A stretch of 64,000 nt of DNA from Melanocharis versteri. Lineage: Eukaryota; Chordata; Aves; Passeriformes; Melanocharitidae. The notes below the pieces were generated by a model. The model did no database searches. It was given only the letters and a program-made list of their open reading frames with translations, and was not told the DNA's origin. The stretch lies in the NCBI GenBank assembly GCA_013397845.1, contig VZTG01009281.1, forward strand, positions 161,128-225,127. Direction: 5' to 3'. The position numbers and the translations under genes are program-made. This document shows, piece by piece, positions 10,201 through 20,700 of this stretch; positions within the stretch are counted from its first letter, which is position 1; every line of letters begins with the position of its first letter.

Positions 10201-12747
10201 AGCTTCTCCTGCCTGGGCTTCCCTCGCCCAGCCTGTCCCTGCTGTCAGCAGGGTGCCACTTGCAGGGACAAGGAGGATAGGGTGGTCCCCCACTCCCCTG
10301 GGAGACATGAGGGGCTCTCAGCTCCACAGCCATCCTTGGGAAGAGGCAGCCTGGTGGAAGGATCCTGTTACCAGCCACCTCCACGCGCTGGCCCAGTTTC
10401 CAGTGGGGGCAGTGAGCTGCCGTGGGAGGAGGTTTGGGGGTGGCACACATCTCAGCACAGCACGAGGGCATGAGGACCTGGGCACCTGTGCTCAGGGTTG
10501 TCCCTTCCCTTGCAGGTACATGGTGGATGCTGCTGACCAGGAGAAGATAGAGGCCTCCAAGAATGAACTGCACAACCTGCTTGACAAGCCGCAGCTCCAG
10601 GGCATCCCGGTGAGCTGGTGCCTCAGTCGGTCCCCCCAGCCACTCGTAGTCCCGAGGCTGGGGACTGCCAGGGCTTGCAGAGCAGATTCAGGCAGGGGTT
10701 CCCCTTCCATGGAGGTGTCGTTTCCCCGCTGCACTCCTGAGGGAGCTGGCTGGGGCAGTGACATGTTCCAGGTCACAACTGGGCCGAGCAACAGAGAGGG
10801 AGCTTTAGGGCAGAGAGCACAGATCAGGTCCCCCGGGGGAAATCTGTCCTCTCACATGGTTTGCACCTGATTCATGGTGGGACAGGAAGGTCCTGTCTCC
10901 TGCGAGAGGAGCTGCTGGGCTGTGGCACGTGCAGGAGGTGGGATGGTGCAGAGCCAGGCACAGTGTACGTGCCCAGTGGGATGTGCACCAAGCATCCCAA
11001 ATCAGCATCCTTTGACAGGAGCTAATTGAAGATCTTGCCACGGATCCCAAATGTCCGCTGCCAGCTAAATTAAGCTCCTGACATACCACGCTGCAGTCGC
11101 AGGCCTCTGAAGGCTCTCTTCTGAGAGAAAGCCTCCGATTGAAACGGGGGATTCTGCATCCTGTGCTGCTGCAGAGCCCCGGCACAGCCACAGCCTCAGC
11201 ACCGCCCCTGTCAGGTGACAGTCACATGGCTGCTCCAGAGGGACAAACCAGTCCTGCTGGGTGGTTATTTTCCTTACACAATCTGAGAATGCCTTTGTGG
11301 CTGTGAAGAGCCTTGAAGGAGAGATCAGTGAAGGCACCAACAGCTGATCCTGGTTTGGGCTGGCTGCCTGCAGAGTGGGTTCTGCCTGGCATCCACAGCT
11401 TGCTCCTGCTGGATAACGTCAGGGTTAGCCATTTCACTTGACTTTTTACTCAGAGACAGCGAGAGGCTCCTGGGAGAATGTCCTAGATGGCACAGCAGAT
11501 GCTGGTTCCCTTCAGAGAGGATGTGCTGTGGGGCCATCTTCACACTGGGAGTAGAGAGAGCACAGGAGATGCTGTGTACAGGCTAATTAAGGCAGTTAAT
11601 TGAAGTGCTCTGCCTCCTGAGTGCTGCTAGAGGGGGTTTCTCTGGGACATCCTAGTGGAGTAGCCAGGGCAGTCTTGTGTCACAAGCTCTGCTTCTGAGT
11701 GGCAGAAGGGGGTTCCTGCCTGGTCTGGTGGCCGGGTGCTTCAGGTGTCCCCTGTCCTGCCCTGCAGGTCCTCGTCCTGGGGAACAAGCGGGACCTGCCC
11801 GGTGCCTTGGATGAGAAGGAGCTCATTGAGAAGATGTAAGTGTGCCAGTGCCCCGGGGAGCCACAGCAGGGTGTGACACAGTGTGACCCCCTCCCCGTTC
11901 TGCCATGTCCCCACCAGCACCATCACCATCCGGGGTGGCACTGTGGTGCCTGGGGTGGGCTGGCAGACACGGGTGGCTGAGGATGCCCGAGGTGGAGACA
12001 GAGAGGAGCTGGAACCACCAGTGCCAGGGCTGGGTCCCACGTGCCACATGGTGGCGTGGGGGCCTGGCACAGCATGGCACTGGCTGGTGGCACTGGTCTC
12101 CCCCAGATACCGCACTGGGCAGTGGGACTGGGCTCCTCACAGGGGGATCTGGGATGCTGCACTGACTCACAGCATTTCCTCCCCTTCAGCCACCCCTCAG
12201 AGCACCTCTGGGCCATGGGCACCTGCGCAGCTGCCATGCTGCCAGCCCTGTGCCGCTCCCAAAACCTTCCTGCCCTGTCACACAGCCCCCCCAGAGCACC
12301 CCTGCCCCTCAGGCATGGAGAGATGGTGCCCTCCCCTGACCCACATGCAGCTCCTGGAGAGCCTGGGGAGCTGCTGCCCCTTCAGTGTGCTCCATCTCCG
12401 AGACACAGTCCAAAGGGACCCTTCAGGGGCTGCCCAGAGGTGTCTCCCAGGGCCACCCCACACAGCTCAGAGTCTGCAGCTAGCACTTGCTCCCTTCCCA
12501 CAGGAACCTCTCTGCCATCCAGGACCGAGAGATCTGTTGCTATTCCATCTCCTGCAAAGAAAAGGACAACATCGGTGAGTGCCGTGGGCTGGGGTCACGG
12601 GGGGTGTGGGGGGGCAGCCCGTGCCCATGTGTTTGCCCAGGTACGGGGGAGGTGACAGCCAGAGGCAGAGGCTGTAAGTGTCCCCTTGCCTCTGCAGACA
12701 TCACCCTACAGTGGCTTATCCAGCACTCGAAGTCCAGGCGAAGCTGA
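7156..12747 (+). CDS. ARL8A: ARL8A, ADP-ribosylation factor-like GTPase 8A (5' incomplete; coding exons 2-7)
   Basis: Join 7156-7236, 8209-8282, 10516-10609, 11768-11835, 12504-12574, 12698-12747: 438 nt, 145 residues plus TGA. With the 41 residues expected from the missing first coding exon this equals the 186 aa of mammalian ARL8A. All five internal junctions are GT-AG and phases match. Visible GTPase motifs are switch I (IPTVGFNM), the G3 box WDIGGQ, G4 NKRD and the G5 region SCKE; the P-loop GLQYSGKT lies upstream of the window. Residues ASKNELHN and [10 protein letters not shown] mark ARL8A rather than ARL8B (ASRNELHN, LPNALDEKQL). Known of the family: ARL8 is recruited to lysosomes by BORC and binds PLEKHM2/SKIP-kinesin-1, RUFY proteins and HOPS, so it controls lysosome position and fusion. 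The CDS ends in SKSRRS as in other vertebrates. No frameshift or stop is seen. Confidence 0.97.
7237..8208 (+). other. ARL8A: ARL8A intron 2
   Basis: 972-bp GT-AG intron between phase-0 exons. Apart from a CR1-like fragment at 7350-7520 nothing was recognised. Confidence 0.9.
7350..7520 (-). mobile_element. CR1-type LINE 3' fragment (diverged)
   Basis: Contains catagaatagaggcatagca, then gggctggaaagtcgctttaa, then a ttcaccactaaaccacgtctc-like segment. It belongs to the same CR1 subfamily as the fragment at 8436, with more changes. Confidence 0.75.
8209..8282 (+). CDS. ARL8A: ARL8A coding exon 3
   Basis: 74 nt encoding [24 protein letters not shown] plus two bases of the next Val codon. It contains the G3 box and switch II. 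The acceptor ends cacag at 8208; the donor is gtgagt at 8283. Confidence 0.97.
8283..10515 (+). other. ARL8A: ARL8A intron 3
   Basis: 2.2-kb GT-AG intron. The first part holds a long CR1 fragment. I see no feature in 8900-10515. Confidence 0.9.
8436..8890 (-). mobile_element. CR1-type LINE fragment
   Basis: Begins with an atcacagaatcattaaggtt tract, then aaggcctttaagatcattaa and ccagcaccaccat. It continues through gaagaaatttttcccgatat and a ctcctctggtgcaatttgagg-like segment to about 8890. It is the longest minus-orientation CR1 copy in the window, 150 bp downstream of ARL8A exon 3. Confidence 0.93.
10516..10609 (+). CDS. ARL8A: ARL8A coding exon 4
   Basis: 94 nt; the first base completes the Val codon, then 31 codons from YMVDAADQ to [13 protein letters not shown] is the ARL8A-type variant. 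The acceptor is tgcag ending at 10515 and the donor is gtgagc at 10610. Confidence 0.97.
10610..11767 (+). other. ARL8A: ARL8A intron 4
   Basis: 1158-bp GT-AG intron. No transposon was recognised. AT-rich homeobox-like words (gctaatt, ttaattga) occur near 11021-11080 and 11580-11605; see findings. Confidence 0.9.
11768..11835 (+). CDS. ARL8A: ARL8A coding exon 5
   Basis: 68 nt encoding [22 protein letters not shown] plus the first two bases of Met. It holds the guanine-specifying NKRD box (G4). The acceptor is cctgcag ending at 11767 and the donor is gtaagt at 11836. Confidence 0.97.
11836..12503 (+). other. ARL8A: ARL8A intron 5
   Basis: 668-bp GC-rich GT-AG intron, donor gtaagt and acceptor cacag. 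Nothing else seen. Confidence 0.9.
12504..12574 (+). CDS. ARL8A: ARL8A coding exon 6
   Basis: 71 nt; completes Met, then [20 protein letters not shown] followed by DNI and one base of Asp. The SCKE region is the G5 base-contact motif. The acceptor is cacag ending at 12503 and the donor is gtgagt at 12575. Confidence 0.97.
12698..12747 (+). CDS. ARL8A: ARL8A coding exon 7 (terminal)
   Basis: 50 nt encoding the C-terminal helix ([10 protein letters not shown], then SKSRRS) and TGA at 12745-12747. Intron 6 is only 123 bp (12575-12697). The acceptor is ctctgcag ending at 12697. Confidence 0.97.
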
Positions 12748-12990
12748 GGTCCCGCGGGCCTGGCTCGGATTGGGAAGATGCCATTGTACAAGCCCCTGCC
12801 CCTCTCTCCTGCTCTGTCCCTCCAGCTCTCTCTCTAGATGGGTATTTTTAGGGGACCCCAGACTCTGCTCACATTGGGGCAGAGTCCTTGTTTTTATTGT
12901 AAAGAAGATGTCCGACTGCCCTCCTCTCCCCCTCTCCTCTCCTCCCCTCTCTCTTCCTCCATTTTGGCACTGTTCCGTTGTTGTCTGTGT

Positions 12991-13020
12991 ATACAGTATA
13001 TATATATGTATATATATTTT
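12991..13020. repeat. TA dinucleotide microsatellite in ARL8A 3'UTR
   Basis: An interrupted (TA)n run with single g interruptions, followed by a T-rich stretch. It lies about 30 bp upstream of the candidate proximal poly(A) signal. Confidence 0.9.
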
Positions 13021-13049
13021 AATTTTTTAATTTAAGGGATAGCGCTGTT

Positions 13050-13055
13050 ATTAAA
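13050..13055 (+). promoter_or_regulatory. ARL8A: Candidate proximal polyadenylation signal ATTAAA
   Basis: ATTAAA about 300 bp after the stop codon, following a T-rich stretch. Use of this site would give a short 3'UTR form. No RNA evidence is available here. Confidence 0.35.
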
Positions 13056-14459
13056 TTGGGCCCTGTGAGCGGTAGGAAAGCTGGGGCTCCCCGAGGCCAG
13101 CCAAGGGTCGGCGCTGGGAGGAGGAGGGGGGTGGTAGCAGAAGGCAGCCCTTGGGAATGGGGCTGTGCCAGCTGCAGGCAGGTCCCCTGGGGCTCCCTCT
13201 TCCCTTCTCTGGGTGTCCTGCTGCTGCCTCCAGGCAGAGGCCACCCTGGGGCATTGGGGGGTGCCCACCTTGCCCTGCCTGCCTCGGGCTTCAGGGGGAG
13301 GGCGTGTCAATGCCCCCCGCAGGCTCCTCACCCCTCCAGGGGGCAGGGACTGGCCACCGGCCACTGCCATCATCCTCCCCCTATTGCCTCTGCTTCCCCA
13401 ACCCCTCTTGGGGGCCCAGGGCCATTTGTCCCCCGCCCCACGTGTCCCCTGCTCTTGTGCCTGGGCCGAATCCTGCAGCCTGGCTGCTCGGGGGCTGATC
13501 TGGGGCACTGTACCAGTGCTGGGGGCCAGCAGTGCCAGCAGCCCCTGGGGCAGCGGGGGGCTGGCACCTGCCTCCCACCTGTCCCTGGGCTGGCTCAAGC
13601 CCGTGTGGCCTCTCAGGACAGCTGTGCTGGCTCCCCACATGCCACGTGGCATCGCTGGTGCCCGGCTGGGGCTGCTGGCTCTGCCCTGGCCAGGGACATG
13701 CCTTGGGATGCCAGAGAGGGAGGGACACATGGAGGCACCTGGAGACACGCTCAGAGCATCTGTGTGCCCTCAGCACTGCTCACCAGACCCAGGGCGTGTG
13801 CGCTGTGCCTGCTCCCCATTCCCTGCTCCCCATGCTTGCACCACATTCCTGCTCCCTGTGCCCTGCTCCCCATGCCCTGCTCCCCATGCCACCCCCTGCT
13901 CTGCTGCCCTGGCTGGGAGACACGGGAGCCGTGGGGCAGGGGGCAGCAGGGCTTGTGGGGACGGCGGTCAGGTCTGTGTCTGCAGGGGGTGGAGGACCGT
14001 GGAAGTCCTGCGGGGTGAGAAAGGCTGTGGCTGTCTGTGCCATGTCTGTGCCATTGGCTGGGGCTCTGCAGGTGCAGCCTGGGGCCTGGCCAGGCTGTTT
14101 GGGGCCGGTTTGGGGGGACTGGGCTGGCACTGGAGGGTGGGTGTGCAGGGGGAGGCAGCTGCCAGTCCCAGTGCAGGGCTGGGACACAGAGTGGGGATGG
14201 CTGAGGGCCTGCAGGGCCCCTCTCAGCCTCTTCCCACTCAGCTCCAGGGTGTCAGGCCGGGGATTTACCTTCTGTTCTTGTTTTTGCAGAATTGCACAAA
14301 GAGAGGTTTCTTTTTGTTGGTTTTTTTTTTTAATTTAATGACTTGTAAAGTGTTGTCGTCCCCCACCCCTCCTTTTTTTTTGTAAGAGATACTTTGACTC
14401 AGATTTGACCTCTGTTGGGAAATGATTCTTGTAACTGTACAATTTTTTTGCCTCCTAAT

Positions 14460-14465
14460 AATAAA
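14460..14465 (+). promoter_or_regulatory. ARL8A: Distal polyadenylation signal AATAAA of ARL8A
   Basis: Canonical AATAAA in an AT-rich segment (gcctcctaataataaatt), followed by a G/T-rich stretch (gcgttgcgggtgtggttg). This fits a genuine cleavage region and marks the likely 3' end of ARL8A. Confidence 0.8.
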
Positions 14466-14810
14466 TTAACAATTTTGCGTTGCGGGTGTGGTTGCAGTCA
14501 CGTTACTTCTTCACCATCGCTGCCACCCATCCTTCGGGGCCCTGCCTGGGAGGGGGGTCCCTGTCCCCTGGGCAGCACTGGGCACCTGTGTGGTCATGCT
14601 CACCCAAGAGGTGCTGGAGGCACCTCTGATGGTTCCAGATGCCTTGTTTCCTTGGCCTGGGTGCCAAGACCAGCTTGGACACTCCATCTGTGGCCATCAT
14701 TGCTGCTGGACCTTCCTCTGCCCCTGTCATGTCCCAGAACTGCTGCAGAACCCTGCTGGGTTTGGGGGGGGCTGCAGTGCTCCTGCCCCCTCTCCCTGCT
14801 GCCTCCTGGG

Positions 14811-15155
14811 GGCTGTGCCCACTGCTGCTGGGGTCCCCCTGCCCTGTGTCCCTTGGAGGTGGCCTCCTTCCCCGTGTCCTCGGGAGGCTGTGCCCACTGC
14901 TGCTGGGGTCCCCCTGCCCTGTGTCCCTTGGAGGTGGCCTCCTTCCCCGTGTCCTCGGGAGGCTGTGGCCGTTGCTGCTGGGGTCCCCCTGCTCTGTGTC
15001 CCTTGGAGGTGGCCTCCTTCCCCGTGTCCTCGGGAGGCTGTGCCCACTGCTGCTGGGGTCCCCCTGCCCTGTGTCCCTTGGAGGTGGCCTCCTTCCCCGT
15101 GTCCTCGGGAGGCTGTGCCCACTGCTGCTGGGGTCCCCCTGCCCTGTGTCCCCGG
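14811..15155. repeat. 75-bp minisatellite, about 4.6 copies
   Basis: Units start at 14811, 14886, 14961, 15036 and 15111 (the last partial), each beginning ggctgtg(c/g)cc and running through ctgctgctggggtccccctg and ccttggaggtggcctccttc to gtgtcctcggga. Copies are nearly identical; unit 3 carries several substitutions (gtggccgttg, gctctgtg). Confidence 0.97.
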
Positions 15156-15289
15156 CGGTGGCCCCTGCCCTGCGTTCTGGGGCTGTGCCCTGCCCCTGTC
15201 AGGTGCCCAGGCAGCAGGGTTGGAGCAGGGCCGGGGCTCAGCCCAGCCCGTGGGGTGCTCTGCCTGCTGGGGGGCCGTGTGCTGCCGCA

Positions 15290-15860
15290 GCCCATGGTGA
15301 CGGTGCTGCCTGCACCCCCTGCCCCCCGCCCGCGCTCCCCTCCCCACGCGTGCAGCCCCGCGGGGCCGCAGCACAAGCCTGGCTTTGTTTGCCCTTGGCC
15401 CGGGCTCAGGATGGAGCGATGTGGACCAGGCGCATGAGAGATGCCCTCCCCCACCACCCCGCAGCCACCAAACCCGCACAGGGACCCCGCTCACCCCGTG
15501 GGCACGCAGGGGACTGAAGGTATGGCCTGGACTCCGAGCCCCTCGGCATCCCTGTGCCAAGACGAGACCCCTCTTCTCCCGAACTGTGGGGCCCAGCACG
15601 GGTTGCGGGGAGGAGGATGAAAGGAAAAACCCAGTTTTGTGCTCTCGAAAGAAAACTGGGGCTTTTGTTTCCCTGGAAACGGGTCTGCGAAAGCGAAGCG
15701 CGCGCGGAGCCCGGTGGGTGTTGCGCACAAAGCCCGCAGTGAGCCCCTCGCTTTCACTGCCCCTAGCAACCGTCTCCCTCGCCCCGGCATTCCGGGGGCT
15801 GGGGCGGCTGCCAGCGCTCGGGACAAGGAGCTCTAACAGCTCCGGTGGATGCGCTGCTGT
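15290..15860. promoter_or_regulatory. Orphan CpG-rich block between two gene ends
   Basis: CpGs cluster at 15330-15375 and especially 15675-15745 (gcgaagcgcgcgcggagccc). Both flanking genes end towards this block, so it is not their promoter. It may be an antisense or noncoding RNA promoter, or simply GC-rich spacer. Confidence 0.45.
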
Positions 15861-16494
15861 GGCCAGGCTGCCCTCGGGCAGATCCGTCCCGCCTGCTCCT
15901 TGACCCCCCTGCCCCGTGCCCCGTGCAGGGACCGTGGGCAGGGGGTGGGTGTGGGGTTGGAAACCCTGATGCCCTGAAACCATCCTCCTGGGACAATCCT
16001 GTCCCTGCAGTGGGCAGGTGGATGAGGGCCAGGAGCCCTGCGGGGTGATTTGGGTGAGATGCACTCACCCCAGGGGTGAGGGGTGGTGGTCCCACATCTT
16101 CCCCCAGCACTGCGCAGCAGCACTGTGCAGTGGTAGCACCTTGGTCGTGCATAGTGCACATGGGGAACCAGCAGGCTTGGGGGGCACCTCAGCCCTGTGC
16201 TGGGCTGGCTGGGCTTTACTGAGACCAGTTCAAGTCCTACAAATCACCCCAAACGTAACACTTCAGAGGGCACCCTCTCACAGGCACTGCTCAGCATCAC
16301 CCCAGAGGGAGGGAGCAGAGGGGCTGGGGGCCTTTCCCCATCTCCCCTCGCTGCTGCCTGCCCTGGCACAGCTGCTTCCCTGCCCTCCTGCCCCCCAGCT
16401 GCCCATGCCCACCCCAGAGCCCCCCTGGTCTAGGGAAGAGCCATCCAAGGGCCTCCCAGGGCTCAGCCCAGCAGTGCCGGCAGCTGCAAGCACG

Positions 16495-16976
16495 ACGTGC
16501 TCTAGGTTACTGGTTTATTGAGCTCATACAGGGCACGGCTTGAATCCGTGGGATATGGCCAGTTGGACCTTCTCCTCTTGTGGAGGGGCTGGCAGGAGGG
16601 GAGGGGACAGGAGGAGGGCAGTTTGTGTTTGCTGTGTCCTCTGTGAGCCATCATGGCCAGCCTCTGTGGTTTCAGGTAAGACCTTTCCGGCACAACGCCA
16701 TCTCCAGCAGCCCCACGGAGCCCAGCCAGGCAGCCAGGATGGGAGGGTGCTGCTGTCCTCGCTGACCTTTGGGCAGAGGCAAGAGGGTCACCAGTGCAGC
16801 CTCGGGGACTGGGATTTCAAGCCCCACCTGCCCAATGCTGGGTTTGAAGCCCACGGCGCAGCCCCCTGAGCTGTCTCTTCTGCTTGTTCCACGTCCAGAC
16901 ACGAGTACTAACGGCGAAACAACGTTTGGTCTTGGGAGGAGGTGGTGAAACGATCGCTACAGCTCCCCAGTGGCAC
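16495..16976 (-). other. GPR37L1: GPR37L1 3' untranslated region
   Basis: About 480 bp from the TAA to the inferred cleavage site downstream of the AATAAA (16519-16514 on the minus strand). No other element recognised. Confidence 0.7.
16514..16519 (-). promoter_or_regulatory. GPR37L1: Polyadenylation signal AATAAA of GPR37L1
   Basis: tttatt on the plus strand reads AATAAA on the gene strand, 460 bp after the stop. It is the first canonical signal found after the CDS. Confidence 0.75.
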
Positions 16977-17789
16977 TTAGCATGGGGTGCCAAGGGCCAG
17001 GAGGGGTGGGGGAGTCTCCCGGGGCTTGTCGAAGAAGATGGAGGAGGACATCTCGGTTTTGAGCTTGCTGTCGGCGCTGCTCTCGCTGGAGGTGGTGTCG
17101 GGGCCGCAGCCCTCACAGCAGCAGCAGCAGCAGTCCATGAAGGCCTGGCCCAGGGGACGACAGAGACACAGCAGCAGGACAGGCGTCACCGAGCACTTGA
17201 AGAACAGGAAGAACTGGTTGATGAGGCTGAGCAGATCCAAGGTCTGCTTGGACATGTCAGGGGACATGTAGGCCACCACGATGTTGCAGACGTTCTCGGG
17301 GGTGGTGCAGAGCCCGTAGATGATGGTCAGCGCGATGATGGTGCAGTTCAGGTGCCCCTCGCACTGGCCGTGCTTGGTGCCCCGGCACTCGCTCTTCTTC
17401 TCGGTGCTGCGGATGCGCCGGGTCACCAGCTGGCAGCTGACGGTGAACAGGATGGGCAGGCAGAAGTAGCAGCCGAAGTACCACCACATGCGGGCGTTCT
17501 GGTAGGTGAGCACCAGGGAGTAGATGGATTCGGGCAGGTTGGACGAGGGCTTCATGGTGCAATACTCCGTCACCCCACCGGACACGGGTGATGTGTCCTG
17601 CGCCAGCTGCCAGAGCAGGATCTCCGGCACCGACAGCGTCATGGAGCCCACCCAGATGACGGCCAGCTTGGCAATGATGGACTGGCACTGCTCGATGGGC
17701 CGGGTGCTGGCCTGGGGGCTCGTGGCTGCGTGGAACCTGTCGATGCCCAGGGCACAGAGGCTGAAGGTGGTAACTCCCAGTGACGATAC
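16977..17789 (-). CDS. GPR37L1: GPR37L1 coding exon 2 (terminal)
   Basis: 270 codons from VSSLGVTTFSLC to LGTPC, then TAA at 16979-16977. The acceptor CAG lies at 17792-17790. It encodes TM3 to TM7 and the cytoplasmic tail. PENVCNIVVAY in TM6 and LDLL..INQF before TM7 match mammalian GPR37L1. Confidence 0.97.
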   Translation of the reverse strand, partial: VSSLGVTTFSLCALGIDRFHAATSPQASTRPIEQCQSIIAKLAVIWVGSMTLSVPEILLWQLAQDTSPVSGGVTEYCTMKPSSNLPESIYSLVLTYQNARMWWYFGCYFCLPILFTVSCQLVTRRIRSTEKKSECRGTKHGQCEGHLNCTIIALTIIYGLCTTPENVCNIVVAYMSPDMSKQTLDLLSLINQFFLFFKCSVTPVLLLCLCRPLGQAFMDCCCCCCEGCGPDTTSSESSADSKLKTEMSSSIFFDKPRETPPPLLALGTPC

Positions 17790-20700
17790 CTGGTGAGGGA
17801 GGAGGCACAACAGGTGGGTCCTGCTGCAGGGACATCACAGGGGGCTTGGCTCTACCAGGCTTGTGGCAAACCCCTGGCTACCTACGACCACAACCCCTCC
17901 TTCAAAGGCTGTAGGGAAGTCACAGCCTGTGGGTGCATCCCAGGGTTTAGAGCCACTTGTCTGTGACTCCTGAAAGGATAAAAATGTCCCCTGACCCTGT
18001 AGTCCCTGCCCAGCTTCCTTTTCTGCAGAAGGGAGAAGTTTAGCTGGATGTCTGTCTGTCCATCCATGCAAGACGGGAACAGCAGGATTGTCCTTCAGGC
18101 TCTTCCTCTGCTCTGGATGGCTCTTGCAGAGGAGAAGCAGGGACCATCACACCCACCAGCACCTTCCCAGGGTTCCCAAGGCCTGCCTGGACAGGCCAAG
18201 TGAGTTCAAGGCCCTCTTGTCCCAAATCAGCTTGGGGCAATTTCCGCTGCATTGAGAATAGCAAGAAAAACATCCCCTTTGCCAAAGGAGGAGGCCAAAG
18301 GAGGGAGAGGAATGGCTGTGGCTCTGGGAGGGCTGGCCAGGCACTGACCAGCATTCCCAGTCCCAGCCCCAGAGCTGGGAGCCAAGTCCCACAGCCCTTG
18401 GCCAAGATGATGGCAGAGTCACATGCTGGTGCTCCCAGCGCTGCGGCCATTCCTGGCCTCACGAAGCCATCAAACATCACCCTGTGCTGAAAGACCTTCC
18501 CAGCACTCAGGAAACCTCCCAGGGCTCCACGTGGTGCGTGGGGAACAGCCCGGAACACTGCCCCCCCGGCCCCCCCACCTTTCCCTTGGCCCTGGGCTGG
18601 TCACTCCAGCAGCTGATGGCCAGAGTGATGCCAGCACTCAGCAGCACCATCGGTTATGCACAGCAGCATCTCCCCAGACACAGAATCAGGACACCAGCTC
18701 AGCACCAGCATCCTGCACCCAGCACCACCTCCCAGCACGTCCCAGCTCCTCTGCCCAAAGCCCAGAGCCAGCCTGGGCACCCAGCAGCCTGCTCTGCCCC
18801 ACAGCCAGCACCCAGCACACTGGACCTGTTCCCTGGCTGGCACCTGCACTGCTGTGCTGCTGCCTCCTCCCCCTACACCCTTCCACAGGCTCTTCTGTCT
18901 CTCCTGGTGCCCTTGGTCCTGTGGAGCAGCCATCTCCAGTGCCCTGGCAGGGATGTGGCACCAGCCAGCCCAGCACATCTGTGCACACAGCCTGTCCCCA
19001 GAAGCCCCTGTAACCAGCTTTGCTCCCAAAACCCGGCTCTGTGCCAGAGCACTGAGCACCTACAGAGGAGAGATCTGCTTCTCACAGTGTCCATCCGTGA
19101 GTGGCCTGAGCCACTCACAGTCCCACCAGACACGAACCCTTGGCCTCCAGATAGGTTCCCCTCTCACAGCTGACCCTTTGCTGGGGATTTGGCTCTGACC
19201 CGGCTGTGGCTCCCACCCAGGCTCCCTGCAGCTGGGTCCCAGGTGAAGCCCTGGAGCCCCTTTCTGCCCATGCTTTGGTGGGCAGGAGGGCAGTGCAGGG
19301 CTGGGTGCTGGGGGGCAGAGCAGGAGAAGCCCCCACACCAGGACCAAGCTTCCTGGTGTGTGACATGCTCGTCCTTCTGCAGCACCAACATCCCACCGCT
19401 CCTGTCCCTCCCGGACTCCTCTGGGACCAAGCTGTCCCAGGGCAGCCTGGTGCTGCTCAATCCCTGTACCTGCTGGTGCCACCCCCAGGGTTCTCTCACG
19501 GAGACAGGGAGCCCACGAGCAGCAGATCTGCCCCAGAGCCTCCTTGAGACAGAGTCTGTTCTGAGGGCATCACCCCTCCTTTCCCATCCTTCCCTGGGAC
19601 ACTGAGCCAGCCTGGGCAAATTCCTGCCCCTCTCTGAGTCCACCCAGATGCAGAGCTGGAGGCCTGACGTGGAGGACAGGGATGGGGCAAACACTCCATT
19701 GAGCGAGAGGATGGGGTGGGACACCTCTGGAAAGGAGCAGCTCTTGCCTGCTGGGCAGGGACACAGGGGAGCAGGGGGGCTGCAGGGCTGCCCCAGCAAA
19801 CACCACATTCCCGGGCTGGGCTGGGCTGTGCAGGTTTGGGCTGTGCCCAATGGGACACCCCGCTCCATCACCCTGCACCCAGAGGACCCAGTGGCATTGC
19901 TGGGCATCGAGGGCTGTGACAGGCAGGGACCCCGCGAGCAGCCAGGGACCCTGGCACAGCTGCAGGCCCTGCACAAGGGCGCTGGGGCACAGACAGACAG
20001 GTGGCTGTGTCACTGGTGACTGTTCTGGTGCCAGCAGGGCACGCAGCAGCCAGGAACCCTGAACAGGGGTGGGTGCTCAGTGGGAGGGGCAGGTTCTGAA
20101 CCCTGCCTGGTCTGACCGAGCCTGAGAGGGTCTTCAGCAACCTGACACTGTCTCTAAGCTCTTCCAGGTGTTTGCACCCTTTGATAAATGGGGCGTTGAC
20201 CCCAGAGAACAGGCAGGCTTGGTCTGTCTGTCCCACCAGGGCACGGAGGGGCACAGCTGGACCACAAGGTTTCCTTGAGGATGGGAGATGAGCACAGTGA
20301 GGGTTGGTTTCCAGCACAAGAGCAGGATCAGCCCAAATCCTGCCCTCTGGGGCATTTTTTGCTCATTTTGCCATCCCCTGTCACCACAGTCCCTCTGGCC
20401 TTCTCAGTGGGTGCCTGGCTCTCCCCGAGTGTGGCCAACCTGTCACACGTGAGGTTTGAGGACAAACATAGATCTCAGGTTTCCAAACCTAATTCCTGGG
20501 CTGTCCCATTCCAGTGCTGACCAGCACTGTCCCCCTGCTGCCCCCTGCCCCTGGACCATCCTCAGCAGCCCACAGTGGCCAGTTTCTGGGCCAGCACACT
20601 GCAGGGCTGAGCCTCCAGGCTTTGGGGCATCAGGCTGGGACAGGAACAGGCAAATGGAAGGAGCCTGCCGACAGAAGTCCCTGTGCTGGCTGGAGCAGGG

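Larger units (their letters stand above)
12748..14485 (+). other. ARL8A: ARL8A 3' untranslated region
   Basis: About 1.7 kb from the TGA to roughly 20 nt past the AATAAA at 14460-14465. The proximal part has a CT-rich tract (12919-12960), a TA repeat and an ATTAAA. The distal part is GC-rich, then AT-rich from 14270. Open frames of up to 400 codons across it are chance readings of GC-rich DNA. The cleavage site is inferred. Confidence 0.8.
14486..16494. other. ARL8A-GPR37L1 intergenic spacer between convergent 3' ends
   Basis: No protein-coding gene recognised. It contains a 75-bp minisatellite and a CpG-rich block. Long open frames on both strands over the minisatellite arise because the unit length is a multiple of three. 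Confidence 0.8.

Noticed and set aside
13165..14385. Open frame of about 400 codons after ARL8A
   Set aside because: It lies in the ARL8A 3'UTR, which is GC-rich, and several other frames are open too. No family features.
14600..16064. Long open frames on both strands with a 25-residue repeat
   Set aside because: They come from the 75-bp minisatellite, whose unit is a multiple of three; no domain outside it.
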